64,000 bases of DNA, from contig OU612069.1 of the NCBI GenBank assembly GCA_914767715.1, positions 28,951,387-29,015,386 of the forward strand. Reading direction: 5' to 3'. This document shows positions 11,997 through 23,641 of this stretch, in pieces (positions within the stretch are counted from its first letter, which is position 1; each line of letters begins with the position of its first letter). Both the position numbers and the translations under genes were made by a program. The notes below the pieces were generated by a model. It searched no databases. It saw only the letters and a list, made by a program, of their open reading frames with translations, and was not told where the DNA came from. The stretch is from Membranipora membranacea. Taxonomy: Eukaryota; Bryozoa; Gymnolaemata; Cheilostomatida; Membraniporidae.

Positions 11997-12600
11997 TTAT
12001 AAAAAAAGGCTTTTTCTGCAAAGAGCAGTATTGGATTTAGGGAGGGTCGTGGTTTTATGATGGTGCCTGTCATTTGTTGCTAGGTGATGTAGATGATGGT
12101 GATGTGGATGACTGGTGTTCTTTCTCACACTATTGACATACTTTAGGCAGCATATGTCAAAATAAACACTTAGTTCTGTTAAATTTAATGATGCAAGACC
12201 CTCATCATAATGTTCTAACGATGGCGAATTAACCCTGAAACATAACTTCTGTAGTCTTTCAAGAATCTCCTTGTCCCCTTTCGATAAGTATGGGAACCAA
12301 CTTGGTGCTGCGTACGAGATCACTGACAGAACTCTCAATCTATAAAATGTGACCAGACTAGACGTGGAGACCCCAACTTTCCTGAGCCGAATAATGGCAT
12401 GCACAGCTGGCCTTAACTTACTTATTACAGAGTCAACGTGAGCACTGAATCTCATATGATTGTCAAAGCAAACCCCTAAAAGTTTGACTGATGAATTTTG
12501 TGAGATGGGCATGTCATTTATCTTGATAGGATCACAGATGATGTTCTTTTGAAGGGTTAGAGTCAGTGATTGTGACTAAGTGACATTTAACAGCATTGAA
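11997..12600 (-). pseudogene. LINE ORF2 3' end, truncated
   Basis: The minus-strand frame carries SVKLLGVCFDNHMRFSAHVD, YRLRVLSVISYAAPSWFPYL and LERLQKLCFRVN. These are the C-terminal domain blocks that follow the RT in CR1/jockey-type non-LTR elements. It ends in His-rich sequence and a stop. The RT catalytic core is missing, so it is a 5'-truncated insertion. Confidence 0.8.
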
Positions 12601-12739
12601 TTTTCTTCACACCAGCTTGCCTCATAATCAGCTGCAGACTGTAGAGGATTGTCGTGAAATACGAGAGATGCTTTATGAGATTCTTCCAAGTTTTCTACCA
12701 CATTATAAACTGTAGTGTCATCTGCGTATTTGATACAAG

Positions 12740-13075
12740 GTATTTGATATCAAAGATTCTGTCAGTGATCTCCTGTGCGGCTCTAAGTTGGTTTCCATAC
12801 TTGCCAAAAGAGGACAAGGAGAGATATGCCTCAGGGTTATTTTCACCATATGTAGAATGTATGATGAGCGGCATGCGGCATTTAATTCAACAGAACTTAG
12901 TGTTTATCTCGACATATGCTACCATAGTATGTCAGTAATGTAACAAGGAACATCAGCCATCAACTTCACCATAACCTACATCAAAGACCGTCACATCACA
13001 AAACCTACATTTCAAAACCTGGACTGTCTCTAAATTTAACGAAGCTCTTTGCGGAAAAAGCCCTTTCTGATAAAT
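12740..13075 (+). pseudogene. Inverted, decayed copy of the same LINE 3' end
   Basis: The plus-strand frame reads KILSVISCAALSWFPYLPKE, matching VLSVISYAAPSWFPYLSKG of the neighbouring minus-strand fragment. The end near 13040-13075 (GCGGAAAAAGCCCTTTCTGATAAATAC) matches the reversed 12000-12020 end. The two fragments form a head-to-head inverted pair. Confidence 0.7.
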
Positions 13076-13159
13076 ACACTTAAACACATCAATCCCTACA
13101 TGTTCCCTTTTTGTTGGTGTTTTCTAACACATGGTCTGATTTGCTTCTTGAATTGATCA

Positions 13160-13206
13160 GTGAGCACCATAGACTTAATAATTATTATTAAGTCTATGGT
13201 GAGCAC
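13160..13206. mobile_element. 31-bp palindrome with 8-bp direct repeats (micro-MITE-like)
   Basis: 13168-13198 is a perfect palindrome: arm CATAGACTTAATAAT, one central T, then the exact reverse complement. It is flanked on both sides by GTGAGCAC (13160-13167 and 13199-13206). Eight-base target duplications are typical of hAT transposons. With no internal sequence it is either a minimal MITE or an excision/deletion product. Confidence 0.75.
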
Positions 13207-13441
13207 TAAAATTCATATTATTACTTCTATAAGCTTACTGCAGTGTAAGATATCTCCGCATTCCATATAGGAAAGAGGAGGTAACTCTTAATTAGATCAA
13301 CAATCAAAGCATTCACATTGCTTAGATTGTTTCAAGTTGTACTTCATAACTAGTTGAATGCTCTCTGCGTCTCGTCTCGTACAGAACATAGGTCGTTGAT
13401 CGACCAGACTGTTATAGTATATTTAATATTCTAATCACCAG

Positions 13442-16400
13442 CTATTAGCCATCATGTCCGGGGCGAGCGCTTCCTCCAACGTACAAAAGTCCTGTCTGGA
13501 CGCGCCATGTGATATGGTACACAAGTTCGCGACGGAGTGCGTCTTACTAGCACTGGACTACATCACACATAGACAGGGAGGCATAGACATGTGTGAGCAC
13601 AGTAGACTGTATATGTCTGACACAAGTCAGCCGTGGGGAGATCAGCAGCTCTTCAGAGAGGCAGCTGTCGTAGTAAGGAGAGCAGGTATGTACCTCCTCT
13701 CATGTCACCTATCATAATGAATCAACGTCTAGAATCTTTAGTGATGCACAGGGCTTGATTTACTTTAAGTTTAGCAGCTTACAATCATCATTTACTCATC
13801 TCCAACGTTGAACAACAATCACAGCAAACTCAATCAATATATCAGAGCAGTCTTGTTTTCTTGAGAGCGTTGGCATACTGCAACCTTAATGTTGATTAAC
13901 CTGATGTAGTTAAAAGCAAAGTGCCAGAATTTCAGGTTCGTCCAGTTCTTCTGGATGGAGGGCAACTCAAGATTTAGGCAAAATAGTCTATTCTTGATCC
14001 GAATAAGACAGTTTAATTGAATAGTGCCTACCTCTATGTGTTACAGGACAGCAGGTAGAGTACTGTCGGCAGCACGTCGATCTGTTTAATAAGTTCGAGA
14101 AAACTTTGTGTGGAATGGAGACGAGAGCTGACTCTGACTGTATCGCTAAAAAGTTCACAGGTAGATCAGCTTCAACTAAAGCAGCCCCATCTCACCTCTG
14201 TGAAATTCATTTATCCTCCTCACCTGAGAGAAATAGATCAACGTCTTCTGAGGACTAACAACTCTGGAGATTTAGGCCATTACTTGGAGAAAACAATACA
14301 GAGTCTTGAGTCAGTTCGATTGAGATGCATTTTTATTAAGATGGGTAAAACACCCAACTCTCCCAACTAAAAAAGTGAAAAGATTAAATTGCATTGTGGG
14401 AATGAGTGTTTACCAGACAGCCTGTAGAGTAGTTCGTATACTGTAGAAGAGTGTAGTGGTCACAGGAGCAAATGCTCTGAATTTGGCACCTGCCTGAAAT
14501 AGCTAGCTTACATTTAATCATCTTCTTTACCCTAGATAGAGTCAAACTTCAGCTAGTCAACACTTAGCGCTAGCTAACACAAAGTCACCCTTACGTCAGC
14601 TATATTATACTCTCCTATAGAATATCTAATATTTTATGGGAACATCATCAAATTATGTTGAAGTAATATCATGTTGAGGAGTGTAGTAATTCTATGTCTT
14701 ACAATATGATTACAGAGGACTTGATGTGTAATGTATTCGGATATCAGCCATCAGCGGCCACCTGGGATGAGGTCGTTCTATCGATAGTGATGACCGCCTG
14801 CTTCATTCGTCACATGACCGACGGTAAATTGTGCTCGCAGTACATGAAGTCTCTACTGGATGGCCTGCAGTGGGTGATCAAAAGGCTTGGAGAGTCAAAG
14901 ATCAAATGCCTCGGAGGCTGGGTGAGAGATAACTTGGAGGGTTGTGTGCCCATGTAAAATAAGGGGACAACTGTTCTCATCAAGAAAACATAAATAGTAA
15001 TTGACATGATTATTTTGGTTCTCAGCTGATCTTGATGATTTGAGCGAGATATCAATTGCTATCAGATAGCGGCATTTGATTTTTGCTTGTAGGACCAAGC
15101 AAATAAGACATCACAACACACAATGTTTTAATCATCTTGTATGTCTTTTAATGATGACTTTTTGTCCACAGATGGCGTTGTGTAAACACTATGAGGTTTG
15201 CCCCTGTGCCCAGCCCTCTTCTCCCTGTGCTAAGAAAGAGACTGTGAGAGTCGTTGAAGCAGAACCTTGTATGCAGAAAACAGCACAGGACGTCATGAAC
15301 TGCTACGCTGACCTCATGACTACAGACAACTGTGCTAAGAAGGTGAGAGTTCTGACCATAATAACCTGCTTTTTTGACTCCCCCAAGTCAATGTGGGCAA
15401 TCTGATACACCTTAATACCCTTATGTTTGCCTGAATATTACAACCAGCTTGTTCTGTCTCACTGACATCGTTGTAAACAACGTTACGCCCTCCTAATCTG
15501 TCAGGCTCTTTGTTCTCAGCACCATCTGATATTTGAAGGGATTTACATGAAGAAGGGTTGGTATTTATAAGGAAACTAAGGCTAGCAATATCTCAAAATC
15601 CCTACATTGATTTTTTTGCGGACAAAACAGAATTTTGGCTTCTCGGTGGATGGTAGACCCAGTTTGGTCCATTTGCCTGCATTCCGAGTCGCTCCTGATC
15701 CACTGGGGCGTGACCAGTGGATCAGGAGCAACTCGGAATGCAGGCAAATGGACCAAACTTGGTCTAGTGGAGGGTAACTATGGTAAAAATCAGATATTAT
15801 AAATTCTTACACTGTTTACAGGAAGCCGAGAGCCCTGCACCAGTGATCGGACACTCAGGCCTGTCGATAGCGGCGGAGGGTAGAGAGATAGCTCTAGATT
15901 TTATCCAGCACTTCCTGAACATGAATCTGTCCTACCTGAGTAACGTCTCCTGTGAGCTCAGTCCTGTCCTGGAGAGGAGAATGTGCCTCATGAGGAAATA
16001 CGGTAAGATACAAGAATACACACTCTGTGAGTTCTGATGTACTGATGAAGCACAGACAGTTATCCTCTCTTGGGCGCAGAAACCGGGACACATAGCACTC
16101 ATGCTGCGCCCTATACCAATGCCCTCCGGAAATATGGCTACTCCTCATGTCAAAAAGGTAGAGGGGGGTTATTTTCACCGCGTTCAGTCCTGTTCTGCAA
16201 AGACCTAGGCTAGGATGGATGGTTTGCGAGTTCTAAATAAAGATAGACTGCCTACGCAGGGAATAGAACCTGGTCCTCAAAGATCCCAAGGCCGTACCTT
16301 TAACCACTAGCCCACTCCTGACTGAATAGAAGAGCAAAAAACACATGTTTGGTCAGAAGATCGGTCAGTGAAAAGTGGGCAGTACCATTTGTTTATTTTT

Positions 16401-18073
16401 TTTCAGCATTAGTATTGAGACCGAATAAGATTTTTCTCCGCTGATAAAACTGATCAATGCTTGAAAAAAATATGTTCTGAGTCAAGGTCAGCCACCAGCT
16501 GTTATAACTCATATGAAGGATGTCATTTAATTATCATCAGATAGCTCTCTGATACATTAAGGCCAGCTATACATACGCGTGGCATCGAGTCTTGTCCCAA
16601 TTTGCCTCAATTCAAGATGTTCCCACTCCACACAAGTCAAAGAAGGGGGGGGGGGTGTACAACAGTAAAGTCTGCAGGTAAATTAGATCATACTTCTAAA
16701 AAAATTGTATGATCCAATTCTCATTGCACTTATATCTGACGGCTGAGTCTTTTATATTTGACAGCTGAGTGTAACTGTGTAGCCGGACAGGTGGTTGCAG
16801 ATCACACCAGTCAGCTAACTTGTCTCTTTCACAGCTTCAAGAATAACGATCTACTCAAAATCAAACTTCAAGGTCAGTACTTTACACGGCGCTCCTGGTC
16901 ATTGAGAAGCTAAAATGTGGCAGGTCCTCAAGTATGATAGTTTTTAATCCCTTCTAATAGTCATGGAAGTTAGCTCAGACACAAATCTGTGGTAAATACT
17001 ATTTTGAGGTCTGAGGTTTATGACTAAATTGTTATGAGAGAGCGAGTATTAAAATAGTTTTCAAATATTTGACGAGATCAAAAGCATTCCACAAGCCCAT
17101 AAAAACAACATATGGGATGTTTAACGCTTGTAATCCTATATGAATATGGTTGATTTAATTATCCCCCCCAGCGTAACAATAGAATGGGCTAAGACTGCAC
17201 ACTGTTCCATATTTTATATCTGCGGAATGTATCCCATAATGCACTGCTGTGTTTTCCTGCCCTGTGCTCCTAGTTTGACAGAGAAAAGTTGCATTGTCGG
17301 AAGGGGCGTAGCCTGTTGGATTAGATACCAAATATGACAACACATAATCAGTTGCCTAATCTTGCATTTTGTCTTTAAGTATAAAACTGAATGGAAAATA
17401 CCATATACTCTGCTAGTTAGATATTGATGTGTGAGATTGTAGAGTATTTTGTGTAATGCCCCATATCTCTATGATTGTAGAGTATTTTGTGTGTAACGTC
17501 CTATCTAAGTTACCACACATTGGCTGGTCTGCAGTGATGGCTCTGTTTATGCTCAGTCGTAGTCTGATACAGACAGCCAGATGTGAGAACGTAGGTAATA
17601 CTCAGGATTTATTCCTCTGTATAATAGATGGTATGTACGGAGCTCTGAGATGTAGCGAGACTATGATATCTAACTGCCTTAGAGGCTGGGTAAGTATATC
17701 TCCTACCTCCTCTCTATAATTGTTCTCAGGCAGACGCGGAGGGGAGGGAGAGGAGGGGGAGGGGTCTTTTATTTATAGAGAGTGAAGTCTTCGGATCTTT
17801 TGACACTTGGTATTTCGATTGTGCAAATTATTTCTGAAGTTTTCCACTCGGAATGTGAATAATACAGCCAAGATGTGAGAAAATTGAGATCCGGTCCTCC
17901 AGCTTGTCTCAGCAAGGAGCAAACTGATTTTACCTTGTGGAGAGTCCTTCCCCAACAGAGCAATGGCATTCACAAATATTTTGGGCAATGAAACTGTCAA
18001 ATATTCGACTCTTGATTCTCAATGTTAATTTCAGGTTGGTTTCGAGGAGCAGGGAAAGATGAGTTGCTTATGA
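13442..18073 (+). CDS. Two-repeat cysteine-rich protein of unknown function
   Basis: Not recognised as any named family. Exons: 13442/13454-13685, 14047-14160, 14716-14921, 15172-15342, 15822-16002, 16765-16872, 17481-17689 and 18035-18073. All are GT-AG; phases run 1,1,0,0,1,1,0 and the frame stays open to TGA. From the ATG at 13454 it encodes 419 aa. The start is uncertain: a good acceptor at 13440-13441 would prefix LLAI to MSGASA, fitting the second half of a signal peptide with its first exon further upstream. Exons 1-3 and 4-7 are two related helical, Cys-rich repeats. Their last exons align (LMCNVFGYQPSAATWDEVVL...IKCLGGW versus FVCNVLSKLPHIGWSAVMAL...SNCLRGW) and share intron phase and a terminal GW before the donor. 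The final exon adds a short tail ending in KMSCL. Many regularly spaced Cys and no membrane segment suggest a secreted, disulphide-bonded protein. A broken copy of exons 4-7 lies inverted at 32.5-34.8 kb. Confidence 0.75.
15655..15765. repeat. Long hairpin, 52-bp arms, 7-base loop (intron 4)
   Basis: Left arm 15655-15706 and right arm 15714-15765 are reverse complements with two mismatches. The loop is GGCGTGA. It is MITE-like and absent from the equivalent intron of the inverted copy, which instead has a different hairpin at 34382-34481. Confidence 0.85.
16067..16322 (-). mobile_element. Second tRNA-derived SINE family
   Basis: On the minus strand it starts GTGGGCTAGTGGTTAAAGG (box A-like), then GACCAGGTTCTATTCCC (box B-like). 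It lies in intron 5 of the two-repeat gene. The inverted duplicate at 33.7 kb carries the same element, so it predates that duplication. Confidence 0.6.
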
Positions 18074-18224
18074 GTTGATATGAGTCTGGATACAGACTAG
18101 TCACACTGGCTCAGAGACAGTTTCTAGTATTTAATATGACGGTTAAGAAACATTTGTTTTACTTTTCGGTATCAGATTTATCCTGCACATTTATTAATAA
18201 AGCTGAATATTGAAAGACACCCAC

Positions 18225-19670
18225 AAGAGGATCATTTATATAGTTAGAGAAAATAGAAAGCAATCAAAGATTTAATTAAACAGCAGAGTGTGGCGGAGTA
18301 TTGTTTGTTTGCAGAGGCAAACTATCCAACTAAGGTGGCACAATGAGCCATGACAATGGTGTTTTACATTTTTTGTTGACTGCTGGATAGGAGAACTATA
18401 CCATGGATAGGGAGTCATGTGATAGTTACCAAAGTGTATCAATTAACCACATCAAACACTGAGCCTATACACACCGACATAACGACATTACTTAGCAGAA
18501 TGAATTCTGGAGGTGGAAAATTATTACACATTTGCGATTGTTTGATGTACCTTTGGAAAACAAGTTTGGAGCTTAATTTCAAGATGCAGCGAAGTACCCT
18601 TGACAGTGGTTTTGATAGTCATAGTACTAATTGTAGAGCTAAGGTTATCACATCCTGTATATCTGCTCCTTGAGGTAAATGATAGCTTTGCCCCACTGCT
18701 ACCTATTTCATTGGAGGCATTTCTGATGTGTGACAAAAACAGGCAGTATATCATGTTGAAATGGAGGTTACGTATGTTTCCAACAGATCAAATAGTGAAA
18801 GTTATTTCCCGAACACATAAGTTGTTGGCTCTATTTCTGTTGACAATAGAGATCTATACTATCTAGTGAATATTACCTTAGCCATTCTCAATGGTGAGCT
18901 GCTGTGTCATAGCAAAAAATCTAATAAGATCTATTGAAATTAATCGCATAGCTCTTTATTACTGTCACTATTTATAGATGCCTCTTCGCTGCTTGTCAGG
19001 TCTGAAGACTAAAGCCAAGATTCTATTGGCCTCGGACAACTCAAATTATTCAGGCCAGTATTTCAGTAAAATTATCATGTGAAGTCCTGTCATTCATATC
19101 TGTATAATTTATACACTATAATATAATTGTACAGATTACTAGTGTTGTGGTATTCTATAGCTTGTCTCTATATTGTATAGCTTTTCTGATTTCCTGAATA
19201 ATAACTGTAACTTGTCTGTTTGTATATAAACTGAGGGTGTTTAGTTATAAGTTTGATTTATTGAGTCTGGTTACTTGGAAAGGTAAGAAAAGACATTACA
19301 AGGTAATTTATGTATTCATACATCACAAGTATAGAAAAACACATATTATAATCAAAGGGAATTCTGAGCTTGAAGAAAGCATAGCAATTCAGTGTCATCA
19401 ATTTCAAAGTAGTCGATGTTTGAAGGCCAACTGGGTTCATTTTATGTTTATTAGCGACTTCCAAAAACCACTAGAAGCACAAATTCCGTCACAACATGAT
19501 CTTGAATGACAATCAGAGTTGTCTTCGCAGTGAGTATTATAGTCCAGTTGAGAACATGAGGCTCCTTCCAACACGAATATCCTGAAAGAAAAAGATGATT
19601 TATCAGCCATGACAATTTGGTGAAACAATAGGCATTTATTTATACATCAGGAGTTTTAATATTCCACAAG
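18225..19670. repeat. Tandem duplication around the peptide terminal exon, copy A
   Basis: This ~1.45-kb block is repeated at 19671-21130 with high similarity: TGATAGTTACCAAAGTGTATC occurs at 18419 and 19921, and AGCTTGTCTCTATATTGTAT at about 19160 and 20630. Each block ends with one copy of the six-Cys peptide exon. A third, more decayed copy lies at about 35390-37090. Confidence 0.85.
19437..19581 (-). CDS. Duplicate terminal exon of the six-Cys peptide gene
   Basis: This exon follows a good acceptor (CTTTTTCTTTCAG) and reads in the phase left by the leader exons at 21774-22089. It keeps the Cys framework (SCSQLDYNTHC, DCHSRSCCDGIC) and ends in GFWKSLINIK. No leader exons exist between it and the copy at 20.9 kb, so it either is an alternative last exon of that gene, giving a 70-aa precursor, or is unused. 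If used with the 22.1-kb leader, the mature part differs mainly at both ends: a different N-terminal linker and a longer basic C-terminus. Confidence 0.6.
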
Positions 19671-21130
19671 CAGAATCATTTATATAGTTAGAGAAAATAG
19701 AAAGCAATAACAGATTTAAATAAGCTGTCCCCACAGTCACCTGTTGCCCTGGCTCGCTCACTCATTCTAGGTGACACACTGAGCACAGCATAGTGTGGTA
19801 GAGTACCTATTGTTTGTTTACAGAGGCAAACTATCCAACTGAGGTGGCACCGTGACAATGGTGTTTTACATTTTCTCTTGACTGCTGTATAGGGGAACCA
19901 TACCATGGATAGGTAGCCATGTGATAGTTACCAAAGTGTATCAACAAACCACATCAAACGCTGAGCCTATACACACCGACATACCGACATTACTAAGCAA
20001 AATGAATACTGGAGGTGGAAAATTTTTACACATTTCTGATTGTTTGAAGTACCTTTGGAAAACAAGTTTGGAGCTTAATTTCAACATGCAGCGAAGTACC
20101 CTTGACAGTGGTTTTGATAGTCATAGTACTAATTGTAGAGAGAATTAGCGTCCTGAGCTAAGGTTATCACATCCTGTATATCTGCTCCTTGAGGTAAATG
20201 ATGGCTTTGCCCCACTGCTACCTATTTCATTGGAGGAATTTCTGATGTGTGACAAAAAAGGGCAGTATATCATGTTAAAATGGAGGTTCTGTATGTTTCC
20301 AACAGATCTAATAGGCTCTATTTCTGTTGACAATAGAGATCTATACTATCTAGTGAATAATACCTTAGCCAGTCTCAATGGTGAGCTGCTGTAAATCAGC
20401 AAAAAAATTAATTAGATCCTTTGTAACCTTTCCTTTATCCTTTATAACTGTTGCTATTCATAAATGCCCCTGCGCTAATTGTCAGGTCGGAAGACAAAAG
20501 CCAAGATTCTATTGGCCTCGGACAACCTAAACAATTTAGGCCAGTGTTTCGGTGCAACTATCATTCATATCTGTATAATTTATACACTATAATATACTTG
20601 CACAGATTACCAGTGTTGTGGTATTCTATAGCTTGTCTCTATATTGTATAGCTTTTCTGATTTCCTGAATAATAACTGTAACTTGTCTGTTTGTATATAA
20701 GCTGAGGGTGTTTAGTTATAAGTTTGATTTATTGAGTCTGGTTACGTGGAAAGGTAAGAAAAGACATTAAAAGATAATTTATGTATTCATGTACATAACA
20801 AGTTTGGAAAAAACACAAATAGAGAATCCTGAGCTTGAAGAAAGCATAGCAATAAATTCAGTGTCAACAATTTCAAAGTAGTCGGTATGTTTGAAGGCCA
20901 ACTGGCTTCATTTTATGTTTAAAAAAAACCACTAGAAGCACTAGAAGCACAAATTCCGTCACAACATGATCTTGAATGACAATCAGAGTTGCCTTCGCAG
21001 AAAGTATTATAGTCCAGTTGAAAACATGAGGAAAATCTTCCCAAACTGGCAAATCCTCCCGACAGGGTTCCCCTGGAAGAAAAAGATGATTTATCAGCCA
21101 TGACGATTTGGTGCAACAATGAGCATTTAT
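19671..21130. repeat. Tandem duplication around the peptide terminal exon, copy B
   Basis: Second copy of the block at 18225-19670. It holds the terminal exon of the six-Cys peptide gene at 20919-21072. Small indels separate the two copies. Confidence 0.85.
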
Positions 21131-22089
21131 ACATCGTAATGATCCATCTGTTACAACTTAGAGTAAATGTTTTATATAATTATTAAGTAAATAAAGATTT
21201 ATGTACATAGTAAGTATTGTGAGTGCAGGACTTGACAAATCAGGAGTCCCATATAGCTAGTGATCCACGTCTACTACTGTGTTATACTGAATCGATCCAG
21301 GGCAGCACTCTGTCATGATGTCGGACGAACCAATCTACTTAATCAGCACTGCTTGTAAAACTCAAAATTCTCATCATCAGCGTTATAGGAACAGACAAAA
21401 TTATTATTTGTCCTTGATCATTCATATTCGTGAAAAATTCAGAGCTTTTAGAAAATAGAAAGCCAAAGTCAAACATTACCCGCCAGCCTCATATGACCTG
21501 TCGCTGCTACAGAATAAGCTTCCCCAAATTTACCATGGCAACAAAACTGTGACATCTATCGAGTATGACTTGAGATCAATGTTCTCTCCTATATAATCAG
21601 TTTTCGGCATGATTTATTTTTAGTTTTTAATTAGAAGGTAAAAACATAATTAATATCCAAATTTAGAAGCAATCAATTGATTTCACAGAAGGCAATAACC
21701 AACCAAAACACAACTGGACGGGAATCTATTTATAGGATTCTGTGTTTCCCCATTGATATAATATATAACTTACCCCTCAGATCCTGTGATCATTGAGGCT
21801 ACAAACATCAGAGCCTGTAAAGATAAATAAGACCTTGTTAATGCACTGACCACAATAGTGTATGTCATGGGATTATTAACCAGATTGAATTAATAATGTT
21901 AATTAATTATCATTTAATTATCATTATCATTTCATTTGAATCATAAATGCTCTCTGCTGTCAGGAAGAAGCACCAGAGAGTAGTTTGTTTAGTGTAGGTA
22001 TTAATATTCTCCAGTCACAATCACAATAATAAATATAGAGATCATGGTGGTGTGATACTTACAATAAGAATGATATAAGTGAAGTTCAT
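20919..22089 (-). CDS. Small secreted six-cysteine peptide
   Basis: Predicted 73-aa precursor from three exons: 22089-22063, 21814-21774 and 21072-20919. Introns are GT-AG with phases 0 and 2. Exons 1 and 2 encode a signal peptide (MNFTYIILI joined to ALMFVASMITGSEG). Exon 3 encodes the mature part: a short Gly/Ser-rich stretch, then six Cys spaced C-x8-C-x5-C-x4-CC-x3-C, ending in a Ser/Phe tail. The DC-x4-CC-DG-x-C block recurs in the Gly-rich peptides at 50.1 and 62.7 kb. The pattern is compatible with a small disulphide-stabilised secreted peptide; it does not prove a defensive or toxic role, and no named family is claimed. A TATA-containing promoter lies about 105 bp upstream of the ATG. 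Splice phase, the leader shared with five other loci and conserved Cys support it. Confidence 0.8.
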
Positions 22090-22215
22090 TGTGTAGATTT
22101 TCTCCTTTGTACTTATCAGATAGATAACAATGTGCCTCTGTGTGTTGTCCTGTGGTGAGCTGTAATAGTACAGACATGTCCGCCTCTCTGCCTTTATATC
22201 ACTCCTCTAGAGACC
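22090..22215 (-). promoter_or_regulatory. TATA promoter and 5'UTR of the peptide gene
   Basis: On the minus strand a TATA box (GATATAAAGGCAGAG, near 22188-22201) precedes a conserved ~100-base leader that includes GTACTATTACAGCTCACCAC and ends CTACACA before the ATG. The same block is present at 45.0, 51.5 and 57.9 kb, including TATA, spacing and leader. Confidence 0.75.
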
Positions 22216-22359
22216 TTATATCCGGTTCCAGTTTGCAGGGTATTATGGCTACCATTGGCCAACAACTCGGATACAACTGACACGTGTATGTCATACACAG
22301 TATGAATATTTGATCCTGATTTCTGCCGGTCTGCAGCAAATCGAGGTTAGGCGTACTTC

Positions 22360-23490
22360 ACCAATTTATCTCCGTGACGGCTGAAGCATGTCTTTTATCT
22401 CGTCTCATTATTTCCCTTGTGCGCAGTTCAAAGGTTTAATTTCTCCATCCGTGGTTTTCTTGCTCATTTTGTCAACAAGGATTGGCAATGCGTGCCAACA
22501 GAGGCCCATTAAGGATCATGTACTGCATGATAGAAATTTAAAATTTGCTTAGTATAAATAAGTTTTAACACAAATATGCTTTGATGATCTGGTTTGATCA
22601 CTCAATATCTCAATAACACGCTAACAATAATTTACTTTTCACGTAAAAAATGCTTTGTTCCCTAAATATCTATAGATAAAATATTATTTTTTGAAAGTTT
22701 CATCTTGCCACAAACATGTTATTTTGAATTCCTCACACATTCTCACCGCTGAGCTCACCCACTCATCCAGCCAATCAACAAGGATGTCATTATGAGAGGT
22801 CATTGACCTTGACATCAGATCAAACTGATACAATAAGGGGTCTAGTCAAATCAAAAGTACACCTCACCTTCAAGTCAAAATCAAACTGTGACTAAAATAT
22901 CACAGGCAGCTCATTTAAAAAAATAATTTTATATTGTATTGAACGGCGAAAATAGTCTAACTTTTGACAATTGCAGGCAGACATCTCATAACAACACAGT
23001 TTGGACTTACCAATGGCCAAACTATTAATGGCATAAGCTAAGGCTGTGGTGATCATGGTTTGAGTCAAGGCCTCTTTTACTCAGTATATAATCTAAAGCC
23101 GCGGTGTTTATAACTCATGGGAGATAACAGGAGTGTGAAATAAGGTTACGTCATCCACAAGTTTTCACAAAAGAGAACTCAGACAAAAACAAAATTCTTC
23201 TTTGAGTATAGTGAATACCAAGTATACCCTTTACTTATTCCGTACTGATTACTAGCCCTGCTTTTCTCAGCATTCTACATCTGAGACACAGCAGATAGAT
23301 TCTGGTAAAATCTCTTATGATGGAGTAGCTGGTCCACAATCAGAGTGGGTAGTTATAGGAACAGCAAGTTATACATGTGAGGAGGCCGTCTAACCAACAC
23401 CACTGTATCATGCTTTTCCCTCCTGCAAACTGGTGTGAACCATCACAATAATATTTTGGAAAAGTGCTACAAATGCCGTCAAACATCCAA
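22360..23490. repeat. Segmental duplication unit 0, left part
   Basis: Clearly homologous but diverged from 37719-38716 and 51713-52708, and from 40980-41097. For example, ATCAGAGTGGGTAGTTATAG occurs in all three. Unlike units 1 and 2 it lacks the 2.26-kb insertion: AACAGCAAGT runs directly into the TGTGAGGAGG block at 23377. It contains no supported gene. Confidence 0.85.
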
Positions 23491-23641
23491 GCAAGAAGAG
23501 CCATTTAACAAGGTGGCTCTGGATAAATATATATACTTTTTATTGTCATTCTACATCATCTTTAGGAATGTTTTTCATGCAGTGACAGAACAAAAAAGAA
23601 AAAAACTTAAGCGGAGAGAAAAAATACTCAAGTAACAAGAA

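Noticed and set aside
19437-22089. Calling the six-Cys peptide a toxin or defensin
   Set aside because: The Cys spacing alone does not identify a family or activity, so only 'small secreted Cys-rich peptide' is supported.
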